Shown here piece after piece: positions 7,520-18,800 of a DNA stretch of 64,000 bases. How positions within the stretch are numbered: position 1 is the stretch's first letter; the number at the start of each line of letters is the position of its first letter. Below the pieces are notes generated by a model. It saw only the letters and a program-made list of their open reading frames with translations, was not told the origin of the DNA and made no database searches. The stretch is from Duganella dendranthematis. GTDB lineage: Bacteria; Pseudomonadota; Gammaproteobacteria; Burkholderiales; Burkholderiaceae_D. The stretch lies in NCBI RefSeq assembly GCF_012849375.1, contig NZ_CP051684.1, positions 2,542,001 to 2,606,000 of the forward strand, read 5' to 3'. Position numbers and translations under genes: made by a program.

Positions 7520-9915
7520 AAAAGCTCTGGTTCCAGCTGCATTGGTTTGTCGGCATTACCGCCGGCACGGTCCTGATGGTGATCGGCCTGAGCGGCGCCA
7601 CGCTGGCTTTCCGCGAGCAGATCCTGGATGCGCTCAATCCCGGCGTGCGCACTGTGGCCGTGCAAAGCGCGCCGGTACTGGCGCCGCAGCAGTTTGCGCT
7701 GGCCGCGCGCGCATTGAAGCCGCACGAACGCGTCACCAGCATCATCCTCTACGATACGCCGGGCTCCAGTGCCCGCATCGGCCTGGCGCCAGCGCCGGGC
7801 GAGCGCAAAGGCGAAACGATTTATCTCAATCCCTACACCGCCGCGCTGCTGCCGGAGCTGAAGTACGAAGGCTTCTTCGAGTGGACCGAACAGCTGCACC
7901 GCTTCCTGCTGCTGCCGCGCGATCCGGGCAAGATGGTCAGCGGCGTGCTGGCGTTCTGCCTGATGGGGCTTGCGCTGAGCGGCCTGTATCTGCGCTGGCC
8001 GCGCCGTGTATGGGACTGGCGCACCTGGCTGACCTTCGATACGCGCATGAAGGGCCGTTCCTTCCTGTGGGGCTTGCACTCGGTGGCGGGTACGTGGGTG
8101 CTGGTGGTGTTCATGGTGTTTACCGTGTCCGGCGTGTACTGGGCCTTTGATCCGATCCGCGACATGGCGGATGGCTGGATGGGCACCCTGCGTCCGCCGC
8201 GCGAAGCGGCTGCGCCGAAACCAAAAGCGGCCAAGCCGCCCAAGGCCGAACCGGCCGACCTGACGCCAAGCTGGACCACCTTCCAACAGACCGCGCCGAA
8301 CTGGCAGATGGCCTTCCTGCGACCGCCGGAGCGCGCCAACGCGCCGCTGCAAATCCTGTGGGTGGCCAAGGATGCGCCGCACGTGCGTGCGCGCAGCAGC
8401 ATGGCGATCAATATGCAAACCGGTGCGCTGTTGAAGAGTGAGCTGTATGCGGACAAGCCGGTCGGCGCGCGTCTGCAATCGACCATCTATCCGCTGCACC
8501 TTGGCACCTACTTCGGCGTGGTGGGCCAACTGATCGTGTTCATCGCCGCGCTGGCGCTGCCCGGCTTTGGCATCACCGGCTGGATGCTGTATCTGAATCG
8601 CCGCAAGCAGAAACGCATCGCCCGCGCCGAGCGCGCGCAGTTTGCCGCTTCAGCGCTGGCTGGCTTAGTGCAGGATGATCCGGTGTTGATGGCGTATGCC
8701 AGCCAGACCGGCCAGGCCGAACGCCTGGCGCTGCAAAGTGCGGCCGCGCTGCAAAAAGCCGGCGTGGCGGTGCATGTGCATTCGCTGGAAAAACTGACGC
8801 TGCCGCAGCTGGGCAAATACCGCCGCGCGCTGTTCGTCGCCAGCAGCTTTGGCGAAGGCGAAGCGCCGGACAGTGCGCGCCGCTTCAGCCGTCTGCTGCA
8901 TGCGGCCAAGGAAGAACTCCAGCATGTGCAGTACGCCGTGTTGGCGCTGGGCGACCGTAATTACGCGCAGTTCTGCGGCTTTGGCCGCACGCTGGATCAG
9001 CGCCTGAGTTTCATGGGTGCGCAGCCGCTGCATCCAATGATTGAAATGGATAACGGCGACGCCGGCGCGTTGGCGCGCTGGGGCAATGCGCTGCGCGGCT
9101 TGATGGGCGAAGGCGCGGCTGATGCAGGGGAGGTGACACTGAGCGCTGCCGCCGATGACAGCGATTACGTCAGCTGGCGGCTGGACCAGCGCGTGCTGCT
9201 CAATCCGGGCAGCATCGGCTTCCCGTTGTACGAGATTACGCTGGGCGGCGACATCGGCGATGGCTGGCGTCCGGGTGCGCTGGTGGATATCTGGCCGGGA
9301 CATTATGGCGTGGATGCGACGCCGCGCCGCTACTCGCTGGCATCGGTGCCGCAGGACGGCAGCTTGCAGCTGGTGGTGCGCCAGGTGCAGTGTGAGCGCG
9401 GACTCGGCCTGGCCTCCGGCTGGCTGACCGACCAAGCGGCGATCGGTGACGAAGTGCGCGTGCGCCTGATCGCCAATCCGTCGTTTGACGCGTATCCGCA
9501 GCCGGCGCCGGCGATCTACATCGGCAATGGCTCGGGCATCGCCGGCCTGCGTTCGCATCTGCGCGCGCGGGTGCTGGAAGGGGCGCAGCGCAACTGGCTG
9601 ATTTTCGGCGAACGTCAACAGGCGCATGACGCCATTTGCGCGGACGAGATCAAAGGCTGGCGCGCGCAGGGCTTCCTGCCGGAGCTGGATCTGATGTATT
9701 CACGCGACGTTACTGGCGGCGGCTATGTGCAGGATTGCCTGCAACAGCGCGCCGACACGCTGCGCCAGTGGATAGCGGATGGCGCGGTGATCTTCGTCTG
9801 CGGCAGCTTGCAGGGCATGGCGGGCGGCGTGGATGACGCACTGGCAGACATCATCGGCCGCGCGCAACTGGAGCAGCTGGCGGAAGATGGCCGCTACCGC
9901 CGCGATGTATATTGA
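7516..9915 (+). CDS. PepSY-TM / flavodoxin / FAD-NADP reductase fusion (iron-regulated)
   Basis: 799 residues in three blocks. Residues 1-365 form a PepSY-associated membrane region with helices at about 10-35, 135-155, 185-210 and 335-360 and an Ala/Pro/Lys-rich periplasmic loop. Residues 385-540 are a flavodoxin domain (MAYASQTGQAERLA, ASSFGEGEAPDSARRF, LGDRNYAQFCGFG). Residues 560-799 are CysJ/cytochrome-P450-reductase-like FAD and NADP modules (RRYSLAS, GNGSGIAGLRS, YVQDCLQQRADTLRQW, VCGSLQGMAGGV). This architecture moves electrons from NADPH across the inner membrane and often accompanies siderophore uptake, acting on ferric complexes. The Fur-box promoter supports that role. The start is GTG. 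No siderophore receptor is adjacent. Confidence 0.87.
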   Translation: MKKLWFQLHWFVGITAGTVLMVIGLSGATLAFREQILDALNPGVRTVAVQSAPVLAPQQFALAARALKPHERVTSIILYDTPGSSARIGLAPAPGERKGETIYLNPYTAALLPELKYEGFFEWTEQLHRFLLLPRDPGKMVSGVLAFCLMGLALSGLYLRWPRRVWDWRTWLTFDTRMKGRSFLWGLHSVAGTWVLVVFMVFTVSGVYWAFDPIRDMADGWMGTLRPPREAAAPKPKAAKPPKAEPADLTPSWTTFQQTAPNWQMAFLRPPERANAPLQILWVAKDAPHVRARSSMAINMQTGALLKSELYADKPVGARLQSTIYPLHLGTYFGVVGQLIVFIAALALPGFGITGWMLYLNRRKQKRIARAERAQFAASALAGLVQDDPVLMAYASQTGQAERLALQSAAALQKAGVAVHVHSLEKLTLPQLGKYRRALFVASSFGEGEAPDSARRFSRLLHAAKEELQHVQYAVLALGDRNYAQFCGFGRTLDQRLSFMGAQPLHPMIEMDNGDAGALARWGNALRGLMGEGAADAGEVTLSAAADDSDYVSWRLDQRVLLNPGSIGFPLYEITLGGDIGDGWRPGALVDIWPGHYGVDATPRRYSLASVPQDGSLQLVVRQVQCERGLGLASGWLTDQAAIGDEVRVRLIANPSFDAYPQPAPAIYIGNGSGIAGLRSHLRARVLEGAQRNWLIFGERQQAHDAICADEIKGWRAQGFLPELDLMYSRDVTGGGYVQDCLQQRADTLRQWIADGAVIFVCGSLQGMAGGVDDALADIIGRAQLEQLAEDGRYRRDVY

Positions 9916-9928
9916 CCCCTCAAGCGAA

Positions 9929-9958
9929 GGGGTCTGACCCCGTACGGGGTCAGACCCC
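9929..9958. repeat. 30-bp intergenic double palindrome, copy 1
   Basis: A perfect 30-bp palindrome made of two 13-bp arms around GTAC. Each arm is itself palindromic (GGGGTC-T-GACCCC on the left, GGGGTC-A-GACCCC on the right). It lies between two convergent genes. Confidence 0.9.
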
Positions 9959-9990
9959 GGATCGCCGTCGCCGTGCGGGTTCAGGGGCCG

Positions 9991-11034
9991 CTACAACGCT
10001 GTCTCGAAGCCTTCCAGCACGTTCACCACGTTCACCCCGAGTTCCTTGACGACGTTGCCGCCTTCGAAGATGAAGGCGGTGGGGGCGTTCAGCCAGGCCA
10101 GGCGTTCGCCGATTTTCAGGTAGTCGGCGCTTTGCAGGTTGAAGCGGGAGAACGGGTCGCCGGCAAACGTGTCCACGCCCAGCGATACCACCAGCGCATC
10201 CGGCGCAAAGCTGCCGATGCGGATGCAGGCTGTCTCCAGCGCCGAGAACCACGCCTGCGCGCTGCTGCCCGCCGCCAGCGGCAGGTTCAGGTTGTAGCCC
10301 ATGCCCGCGCCCTGGCCCCGTTCATCCGCGTGACCAAGGTAGAACGGGTATTCGCCGCGCGGGTCGGCGTGGATCGAGATGAACAGCACGTCGTCGCGGC
10401 CGTAGAAAATGCTTTGCGTGCCGTTGCCGTGGTGGTAGTCGATGTCGATGATGGCGACTTTGCGCGCGCCGTCATCCAGCAGATGCTGCGCCGCCAGCGC
10501 GGCGTTATTCAGAAAGCAGGAACCACCGAAAAAATCCGCGCCGGCATGATGGCCGGGCGGACGGCTCAACACAAACGTGCCGCGCTCGCCCAGCCGCAGC
10601 GCATGCGCCGCATTCACCGCGCAATCGGCGCCGGTCTTGGCGGCGGTCCAGGTGCCGGCGGTCAGCGGCGTGCCGCTGTCCATCGAGTACAAGCCCATAC
10701 GCGCGGCAAAATTCTCCGGTTCGATATCGCTGCGCAGCGTGCGCACCGGCCACACCGACGGAAACGCGTCCTTTTTGGCATTGGCCGGATCGAGCGCCAC
10801 CCATTCGTTCCAGGCGCCGCGCAAAAACTGCAAATAGCGCGGGGTATGAATCCGCTCCAGTGACATCAGCGGCACGCCATGCGGCGTGACGATGCGGCCC
10901 AGGCCACGCCGGCCCAGTTCCGCCAGCACCGCATCCGCACGCTCCGGCTTTTCAAAGCAGGGCACTAGTTCGCCGCGATACATCTCGTGGCGCCCTTTGT
11001 GCTGCGCGTGCAGTTCGTTGTAGAAGGTGAGCAT
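9991..11034 (-). CDS. histone-deacetylase family / acetylpolyamine amidohydrolase-like enzyme
   Basis: 347 residues with the HDAC-fold signatures: RPPGHHA (tandem His of the charge relay), DIDYHHGNGTQ (metal-ligand Asp and His), and GVDTFAGDP (second metal Asp). The N-terminus (HEMYRGELVPCFEKPERAD) resembles bacterial acetylpolyamine amidohydrolases more than AcuC. Expected chemistry is Zn-dependent removal of acetyl groups from acetylated polyamines or lysine. I start at the ATG at 11034, seven nt after the gshA stop; the longer frame overlaps gshA and reads as low-complexity shadow sequence. It is probably co-transcribed with gshA. Confidence 0.88.
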   Translation of the reverse strand: MLTFYNELHAQHKGRHEMYRGELVPCFEKPERADAVLAELGRRGLGRIVTPHGVPLMSLERIHTPRYLQFLRGAWNEWVALDPANAKKDAFPSVWPVRTLRSDIEPENFAARMGLYSMDSGTPLTAGTWTAAKTGADCAVNAAHALRLGERGTFVLSRPPGHHAGADFFGGSCFLNNAALAAQHLLDDGARKVAIIDIDYHHGNGTQSIFYGRDDVLFISIHADPRGEYPFYLGHADERGQGAGMGYNLNLPLAAGSSAQAWFSALETACIRIGSFAPDALVVSLGVDTFAGDPFSRFNLQSADYLKIGERLAWLNAPTAFIFEGGNVVKELGVNVVNVLEGFETAL

Positions 11035-11041
11035 CGGAAGG

Positions 11042-12655
11042 TCAGTCAGCGCCTTGCTTCGACTGGCACAAGTTGCTGTTGCGGTAGGCCGCGACGTAGT
11101 CGTCGAAATTCGATTGCGGCGCGGCTTCCATCTCGGCCTGTTCGGCCAGCGAGACGGCGGCCAGACCGTCGAAGTAGGCGGCTTCCTCGGCGTTTGGCGC
11201 ATGGCTGCGGAAGTAGGCCGCATGCTGTTCGCTTTGCGCCAGCGCGAAGGCGTTGAACGAGTCGCCGTGCGATTTCAGCGCTTCCAGTACCTTGGCCGAT
11301 GGCGTCAGCGTCGGGTCGTTCAGCTTGAGCGACTGCGCCGCCAGCGCGTCGCCGTGGATGCTGTCGCCGCGCAGCGTATCGAGCAGCGCGGCGGCGGGAC
11401 GAATGCGTTCCAGCAGGTCGGCGCCCCATACCGGCAGCGGCACTTCGGCGTCGCCGTTGTGCAGCGTCAGGCCCGGACGGCGGCCTTCCTTGACGGTGCG
11501 GGCAAAGTTCTCGGTGTAGCGCGCGCTTTGTTCGGGCGTGATCTGCGGGCTTTCTTCCAGTGCGCAGAACAACAGGAAGGCGTCGAGGAAGCGGCCGGCC
11601 GTTTCGCTGATGCCCACCGGTTCAAATGGGTCGACGTCCATGCAGCGCACTTCGATGTACTGCACGCCGCGCGCGCACAGCGCCTGGATCGGCCGTTCGC
11701 CGGTCTGGATCACGCGCTTGGGACGAATGGTGGAGTAGTACTCGTTTTCGATCTGCAGCACGTTGGTGCTCAGCTGTATCCATTCGCCATCGCGCTTGGT
11801 GCCCAGCTTGGCGTACGGTTCGTACGGCTGGTTGACGGCCTTGGTCAGCGCCGCCACGTAGCTGTCGAGACAGTTCTCGTGCGGGCTCAGGCCCGATTGC
11901 GCATCGTTCTGGTAGCCCAGGTCGCTCATGCGCAGGCTGGTGGCGTACGGCAGGTACAGCGTGTCGGCCGACAGTGTTTGCAGCTTGTGCGGACGACCGC
12001 GCAGGAAGCCGGACGACAACACCGGCGAGGCGCCGAACAGATACATCAGCAGCCAGCTGTAGCGGCGGAAGTTGCGGATGGTGGCCAGGTAGGCTTCCGA
12101 CTGGAAGGCGCGCGGCGTCAGGCGCTTGCCGTCGGGCTGTTCTTTGGCTTCCTGCTCGGCCAGCACGCGCCACAGGCGTTCGTCCAGCGAGTAGTTGTAG
12201 TGAATGCCGGCGATGCACTGCATCGCCTTGCCATAGCGCAGCGCCAGGCCGCGCCGGTAGACATGCTTGAGCGTGCCCAGGTTGGAGGTGCCGTACCAGG
12301 CGATCTCGATGTCTTCTTCAGCCGGCAGCGTGCACGGCATCGACTGGCTCCACAGCAGCTCATTGCCCAGCTTGCTGTAGGCGTAGCGGTGGATGCCGTC
12401 CAGCTTGGCGAGCGTGACGCCAATATCTTTTTCAGCGGGGGTGATGAATTCCAGCAGCGTCTCGGCGTAATCGGTGGTGATTTGCGGATGCGTCAATGCC
12501 GACCCCAGAGCGCCCGGATGCGGGGTGTGCGCCAGATGCCCGGCGCGGTCCACGCGCAAGGTCTCCCGCTCGATGCCCCGCAGCCCGCCTGCCAGCACGG
12601 CGCGGTGTTTTTCTTCGGCCAGCAAGGCCAGGCGTCGTGTCAAAAGAGTTGGCAA
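11042..12655 (-). CDS. gshA: glutamate-cysteine ligase (type I GshA)
   Basis: 537 residues, full length for the gammaproteobacterial-type enzyme. Recognisable segments are [38 protein letters not shown] and [17 protein letters not shown]. It makes gamma-glutamylcysteine from Glu, Cys and ATP, the first and rate-limiting step of glutathione synthesis. The start is TTG with AAAGGA (12663-12668) eight nt upstream. Direct repeats sit immediately upstream of the ribosome site. It is followed after seven nt by the HDAC-family gene. Confidence 0.96.
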   Translation of the reverse strand: MPTLLTRRLALLAEEKHRAVLAGGLRGIERETLRVDRAGHLAHTPHPGALGSALTHPQITTDYAETLLEFITPAEKDIGVTLAKLDGIHRYAYSKLGNELLWSQSMPCTLPAEEDIEIAWYGTSNLGTLKHVYRRGLALRYGKAMQCIAGIHYNYSLDERLWRVLAEQEAKEQPDGKRLTPRAFQSEAYLATIRNFRRYSWLLMYLFGASPVLSSGFLRGRPHKLQTLSADTLYLPYATSLRMSDLGYQNDAQSGLSPHENCLDSYVAALTKAVNQPYEPYAKLGTKRDGEWIQLSTNVLQIENEYYSTIRPKRVIQTGERPIQALCARGVQYIEVRCMDVDPFEPVGISETAGRFLDAFLLFCALEESPQITPEQSARYTENFARTVKEGRRPGLTLHNGDAEVPLPVWGADLLERIRPAAALLDTLRGDSIHGDALAAQSLKLNDPTLTPSAKVLEALKSHGDSFNAFALAQSEQHAAYFRSHAPNAEEAAYFDGLAAVSLAEQAEMEAAPQSNFDDYVAAYRNSNLCQSKQGAD

Positions 12656-12669
12656 TTTGAAATCCTTTC

Positions 12670-12704
12670 TGGTGCAGCGAATAAATTATTGGTGCAGAGA
12701 GTAA
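12670..12704 (-). promoter_or_regulatory. 15-bp direct repeats at 20-bp spacing before gshA
   Basis: TGGTGCAGCGAATAA (12670-12684) and TGGTGCAGAGAGTAA (12690-12704) match at 13 of 15 positions with a 20-bp period, about two helical turns. They lie directly upstream of the gshA ribosome site, so they could be a regulator site or an untranslated-region element. Confidence 0.4.
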
Positions 12705-12895
12705 CCGATATTGGCTGAACTCGCCGAAAGGCGGCAAGAAGAGCATTTTAACAAAAAGCGCTGCTTTTTCTCGGTGCGCCAACCGACCTCCGCATTTGCC
12801 ACACCGGACAGAACGTTTGGCAAACAGGAAAATTTTGTAATCCATTTGAAGCTACTCATAATCAGTTATCGGCAAGAATGATGCGGAGAAGCAAT

Positions 12896-15800
12896 ATGAG
12901 CAGCCCTAACCGAACCTATAGCTCAGTGCTATTCATCGACGCCAGCGTGGTCAATGCCGACGCGCTAGCAGCCGGCGTTGCCGATGATGTATTGGTCGTG
13001 AAACTGGCTTCATGGCGCGACGGCGTCGAGCAAATCGCCACCGTGCTGCGCAACCATGAAAGCCTGGACAGCATCCAGATTGTGTCGCACGGCGCGGCCG
13101 GCCAATTGCAACTCGGTAACACCATACTCGACAGCGCCCACCTCGAGGATTATCAGGCCGCCGTGCGTGAATGGGGCGCCGCCCTGTCCGCCGATGGCGA
13201 CCTGCTGCTGTTCGGTTGCGACGTCGCCGCCGGCGTGACCGGCCAGAGCTTTGTCGATGCGCTGGCCTACGTCAGCGGCGCTGACGTGGCGGCCTCGACC
13301 GACACCACCGGCGTGCATGGCAACTGGAACCTGGAATACCACAGCGGCGCCATCGAGGCCGCTGCCGCGCTGACCGTGGAAGCCGAGCAAGCCTATGCCG
13401 CCGACCTGGCGCTGGTTAACAACGGCAGCAACGGCACCATCACCTTCAGCACCAACGCCAACGTCACACTGCTCAACGCCACCGGGCTGGCGGCCGGTAC
13501 CGTCGTGCATGCCGATAACATCCTCGGCCTCGGGCTGGACTTGTACGCGCAGAGCACCAATGGCGGCGGGGTGCAGGTGGTCAACGTCAATGGCAGCAAT
13601 CTGATCGGCATTCCGCTCAGCGACGACCGCCTGACTGTCAACGGCTCGCTGCTGTCGCCGGTCAGCTACGTCGACCTGCGCGCCAACAGCGGCGTGTTCG
13701 ATGCCGTCAGCCTCAACCTGGGTAGCGGCAGCCTGCTGGGTAACCTGCTGGGCACGGTGATCTACACGGTCTACGCGCTGGACGCCAATTACCAGCCGAC
13801 CGGCGTCGGCGTCTCGCTGACCAGCTTGCTCATCAATGAATATGGCCTGCTGAATTTCGATTCGATGGCCAACTTCAAGGGCATCTACGGCATCCGCATC
13901 GTCAACCCGCTGGGCTTTGAGATCGCCATCGACGATTTGCAAATCGCCAATGCGCGCGCCGCCAACAGCATCACCTCGGCCGCCTACAACGCCGGCAGCG
14001 GTGTGCTGAGTCTGACGGCGGTCGGCATCCGCGCCGGCGACGCCATCGATCCCACCAAGCTGACCATCACCGGCGCCAATGGCGCCAGCTACACGCTGAC
14101 GTCGTCGGTGGTCAGCGCCAGCAGCACCACGGCGGCCTCGATCACGCTGAACGCGGCCGACAAGCTGGCCGTCAACGGTCTGCTGAACAACAACGGCGCC
14201 GCCAGTGTAGACGGCACCACCTTTAACGTTGCGGCGGCCGCCAACTGGGACGGCAACCTCAGCAACGGCGTCGACCTGACCGGTAATCCGATCGCGGTCA
14301 CCAATGTGCAGCTGCCGACCATCAGCTCGGCCAGCTACAACGCTGCCACCCATGTGCTGACGGTCACCGGCGCCAATCTGGTGGGCGTGGTCGGCGCCAA
14401 CAACGACATCACCGTCGCCAAGCTGGGCCTGACTGGCGAGGGCGGCGCCACGCGCTTCCTGAACACCAGCAGCAATGTCGAGGTCAACAGTTCGACCTCG
14501 TTCTCGGTCACGCTGTCGGGGTCCGACATCGCGGCGGTCGAAGCGCTGCTGAACAAGAACGGCAGCATCTCGGCCGGCGGCACCGCCTACACACTGTCGG
14601 CGGGGGATGACTGGAACAGCGTGATCGGCAATGCCAACACCGCTGTCAGCGCCGCCATCGTGGTGGTCAACAACACCAGCAACAGCCCGCCGACCATCAC
14701 CGGTACGGCCACCGCCGGCGTCGGCGACAACGCCACCATCAAGCCGTTTGCCGGCGTCACCGTGGCCGATGTCAACGGCGACAACGTCAGCATGACGATC
14801 AGCTTCAACGCCGCCAACGGCACGCTGAGCGGCGCCGGCCTGTCCGGCAGCAACGGCAGCTACACGCTGAGCGCCACCACGCCGGCCGCGCTGACCACCG
14901 CGCTGAAGGCGCTGACCTTCACGCCGACCGCTAACCAGGCGGCGGTGGGTGTCAACATCAACACCACGTTTACCATGGTGGCCACCGACGCCAACGGCGC
15001 CGCCGTCACCAATACTTCCACCGTCATCACTGCCACCTCGGTCAACGATGCACCGGTGCTGGCCGGCACGGCGGCGGCGCAGAACGTCACCGCCGGCGGC
15101 ACGCTGCATCCGTTCTCCTCCATCACGCTGAGCGATCCGGATGTCGGCGCGTCGGTGATCGTCACGATTACGCCGGACAGCGCCACCAAAGGCGCATTCA
15201 CGCCGGCGTCGCTGAGCGCGTCCGGCTTTGTCACCACCGATGGCGGTGTGACCTACACCTTGTCTTCAGCGGCGCCCGGCGCTGCGCAGGCAGCCTTGCA
15301 GGCGCTGATCTTCAAGAGCGCGGCCGGCGTCAGCGCCACCACCACGTTTACCGTCTCGATCAACGACGGCAGCGTCATCGTCAGCAACAGCGGCACCACC
15401 GTGGTGTCGGCGGTGCCGAGCGGCACCACCGCGCTGGGCGTGACGTTCTCGGCCGATACCGGCATCAGCAATACCGACCTGATCACGCAGACCGCCGCGC
15501 AGAATATTACCGGCACGCTCAGCAGTGCGCTGCTGAGCAACGAAAAGGTTGAAGTGTCGCTCGACAACGGCACCTCCTGGACTACCGCCACTGCCGCCAC
15601 CGGTTCCACCAGCTGGGCGCTGAACGGCCAGACGCTGAGCGGCGCCGGCACCTTGCAGGTGCGCGTGACCAATCCGGGCGGCAGCAGCACGCCGCTGAGT
15701 GCCAGCTATTCGATCGACAACACGGCGCCGACCACCACCTCGGCCAGCGTGGCGTTCTCGGCCGACACCGGCGCCAGCCCGACCGACCTGATCACCAAAA

Positions 15801-18800
15801 CAGCGGCGCAAACCATCAGCGGCACGCTGAGCGCCAACCTGGGGACCGACGAGCATGTGGAAGTCTCGCTCAACAACGGCAGCACCTGGGTCACCGCCAG
15901 CGGCAGCAGCGGCAGCGCGGCCTGGTCGCTGGCCGGCCAGACCCTGACCGGCAGCAATACGCTGCAAGTGCGCGTAGTGGATGCGGCCGGCAACGCCGGC
16001 GCTGCCGCCAGCAGCGCCTACCAGCTGGACACTACCGCGCCGACCGTGTCGCTGAGCAGCAACGTCAGCGTGCTGAAGAGCGGCGAGAGTGCGGTGATCA
16101 CGCTGACCTTCAGCGAAACCCCGGACGGCCTGGCGCTCGGCGACCTGACCGCCAACGGCGGCACGCTGGCCAACCTGGTGGCCACCGCCAATCCGCGCGT
16201 GTACACGGTGGAATTCACGCCGAATTCCGGCCTCAGCGGCTTGCTGGGCAATGTCACGCTGACCAACAACAGCTATACCGACCTGGCCGGCAACAACGGC
16301 AGCGGCGCCACCTCGGCGGCGATCTCGATCACCACGCTGGGTCCGAGCGTGCTGATCACCAGCGACGCGGCCACGCTGAAAAGCGGCGAAACCGCCAACA
16401 TCACGTTTACCTTCACCAGCCCGCCGACCGGCTTTGCCGCCAACGATATCAGCGTCAGCGGCGGCACCCTCAGCGGCCTGACCTACCAGGGCGGCAGCGT
16501 CTACACCGCGCTGTTCACACCGGGCGCCAACGTCAGCGCGCCGGCCACCATCACGGTCGCCAGCGGCAGCTACACCGACGGCCTGGGCAACCTGGGCGGC
16601 AGCGGCGTGACGCCGCTGATCCTGGTCGACACCAAGGCGCCGACGCTGGTCATCACCAGCGACCTGGCCTCGCTGAATGCCGGCAGCGTGGCCAACATCA
16701 CCTTCACCTTCAGCGAAGCGCCGCTGGGCTTCGTCGCTGGCGACGTGACGGTCAACGGCGGCGTACTGAGCGGTTTCACGGCCACCCCCAATCCGCTGGT
16801 GTACACGGCGGTGTTCACGCCGTCGGCCGGCATCGCCAGCGGCGCGGCCAGCATTACCGTGGCCGGCGGCAGCTATACCGATCTGATCGGCAACAGCGGC
16901 ACGGCCGGGCCGTCGCCGTCGGTCAGCATCGACACGGTGGCGCCGACCACCACCGGCGCCACCTTCAGCTTCTCCAGCGATACCGGCGTCAGCAACACTG
17001 ACCTGATCACGCGCACCGCGGCGCAGACCGTCAGCGGCACGCTGAACGCGGCGCTGGTGTCGGGTGAAACGGTGCAGGTGTCGCTCGACAACGGCGCCAC
17101 CTGGAGCAACGCCGGCAGCAGCGTCGGCAGCGCCAACTGGAGTCTGGCCGGCGTCACGCTGACCGGTAGCAATACGGTGCAGGTGCGCGTCAACGACGCT
17201 GCCGGCAACCATGGCGCCACCGCCGGCACGGCCTATGTGCTGGACACCACCGCGCCCACCGTGCTGGCCTCCAGCGACCTCGGCGTATTGCGCGCCGGCC
17301 AGAGCGCCACGCTGACCTTCACCTTCAGCGAAGCGCCGTCCAATTTCAGCGCTTCGTCGCTGACCGTCACCGGCGGCAGCATCAGCGGCCTGGCCGCCAC
17401 CGGCAATCCGCTGGTGTACACCGCCACCTTCACGCCGGCCGCCGGCCAGCTGGGCGTGGTCGCCACCGTGCAGGTCAACGCCGGCGGCTATATCGACGCG
17501 GCCGGTAACAACGGCCAGGCCAGCCTGACCGTGCCGATCGCCATCAACACCACGCTGCCGTCGCTGCTGATCAGCGCCGACGATGTGGCGCTCAAGTCGG
17601 GCGAGGCGGCCACACTGACCTTCACTTTCAGCACGCCGCCGACCGGCTTTACCGCCAGCGATATCGTCCACAACAACGGCACGTTGAGCGGCTTTACCGC
17701 CACCGCCAATCCGCTGGTGTACACGGCGGTGTTCACGCCTGCCGCCGGCGTTGGCAGCGGCACGGCCGACATCAGCGTCGGCGCCGGCGCCTATACCGAT
17801 GCGTTCGGCAACAGCGGCAGCGGCGCCACCGGTCCGGTGATCAATATCGATACGCTGGCGCCGACCGTCGCCATCACCAGCAATGTGACGGCGCTCAAGG
17901 CCGGGGAGACCGCCACCGTCACCTTCACCTTCAGCGAACTGCCGGTCGGCTTTACCGCCGGCGATGTGGTCACCGCCGGCGGCACGCTGGGCGGACTCAC
18001 GGTGACCGCCAATCCGCTGGTCTATACCGCCACCTTCACGCCGACCGCCGGCATCCAGAACACGGCGGCCAGCATCACCATCGCGGCCGGCGCCTTCACC
18101 GATACGGCCGGCAATGCGACCGGCGGTGCGCTGACGCCGCCGATCGCCATCGATACGCAGTCGCCAACCGCAGTCGCCAGCACCGTAGTGTTCTCGGCCG
18201 ACAGCGGCAGCAGCAACATCGACCTGGTCACCAACGCCAGCGCCCAGACCATCAGCGGCACGCTGGCCGCGCCGCTGGGCGGCGGCGAGTATGTGGAAGT
18301 CTCGCTGGACAATGGCGCCAGCTGGACGACCGCCACCGGCGCCGGCAGCGCCTGGTCGCTGAGCAGCCAGACCCTGACCGCCAGCGACACGCTGAAAGTG
18401 CGCGTGACCGACGCCGCCGGCAACCACGGCGTCAGCTATTCGGTCAGCTACGTGCTGGACAACACGCCGCCGACCGCCATCATCAGCAGCAATGTCGCCG
18501 CCGTCAAGGTTGGGGAGACGGCCACCATCACCTTCACCTTCAGCGAGGCGCCGAGCGGCTTCGACCTGAGCGACATCAGCGCTGCCAACGGCGTGCTGAG
18601 CAACCTGACCGCGACCGCCAATCCGCTGGTCTACACCGCCACCTACACGCCGGCGGTGGGCGTCAACGGCGTCACCGACAGCATCACGCTGACCGCCGGC
18701 AGCTATACCGACAAGGCCGGCAACGCCGGCGGCGGCGCCACCTCGCCCGGCATCGGCGTCGACACCCAGGCGCCGCTGACCTCCGGTGCCAGCGTGGTGT

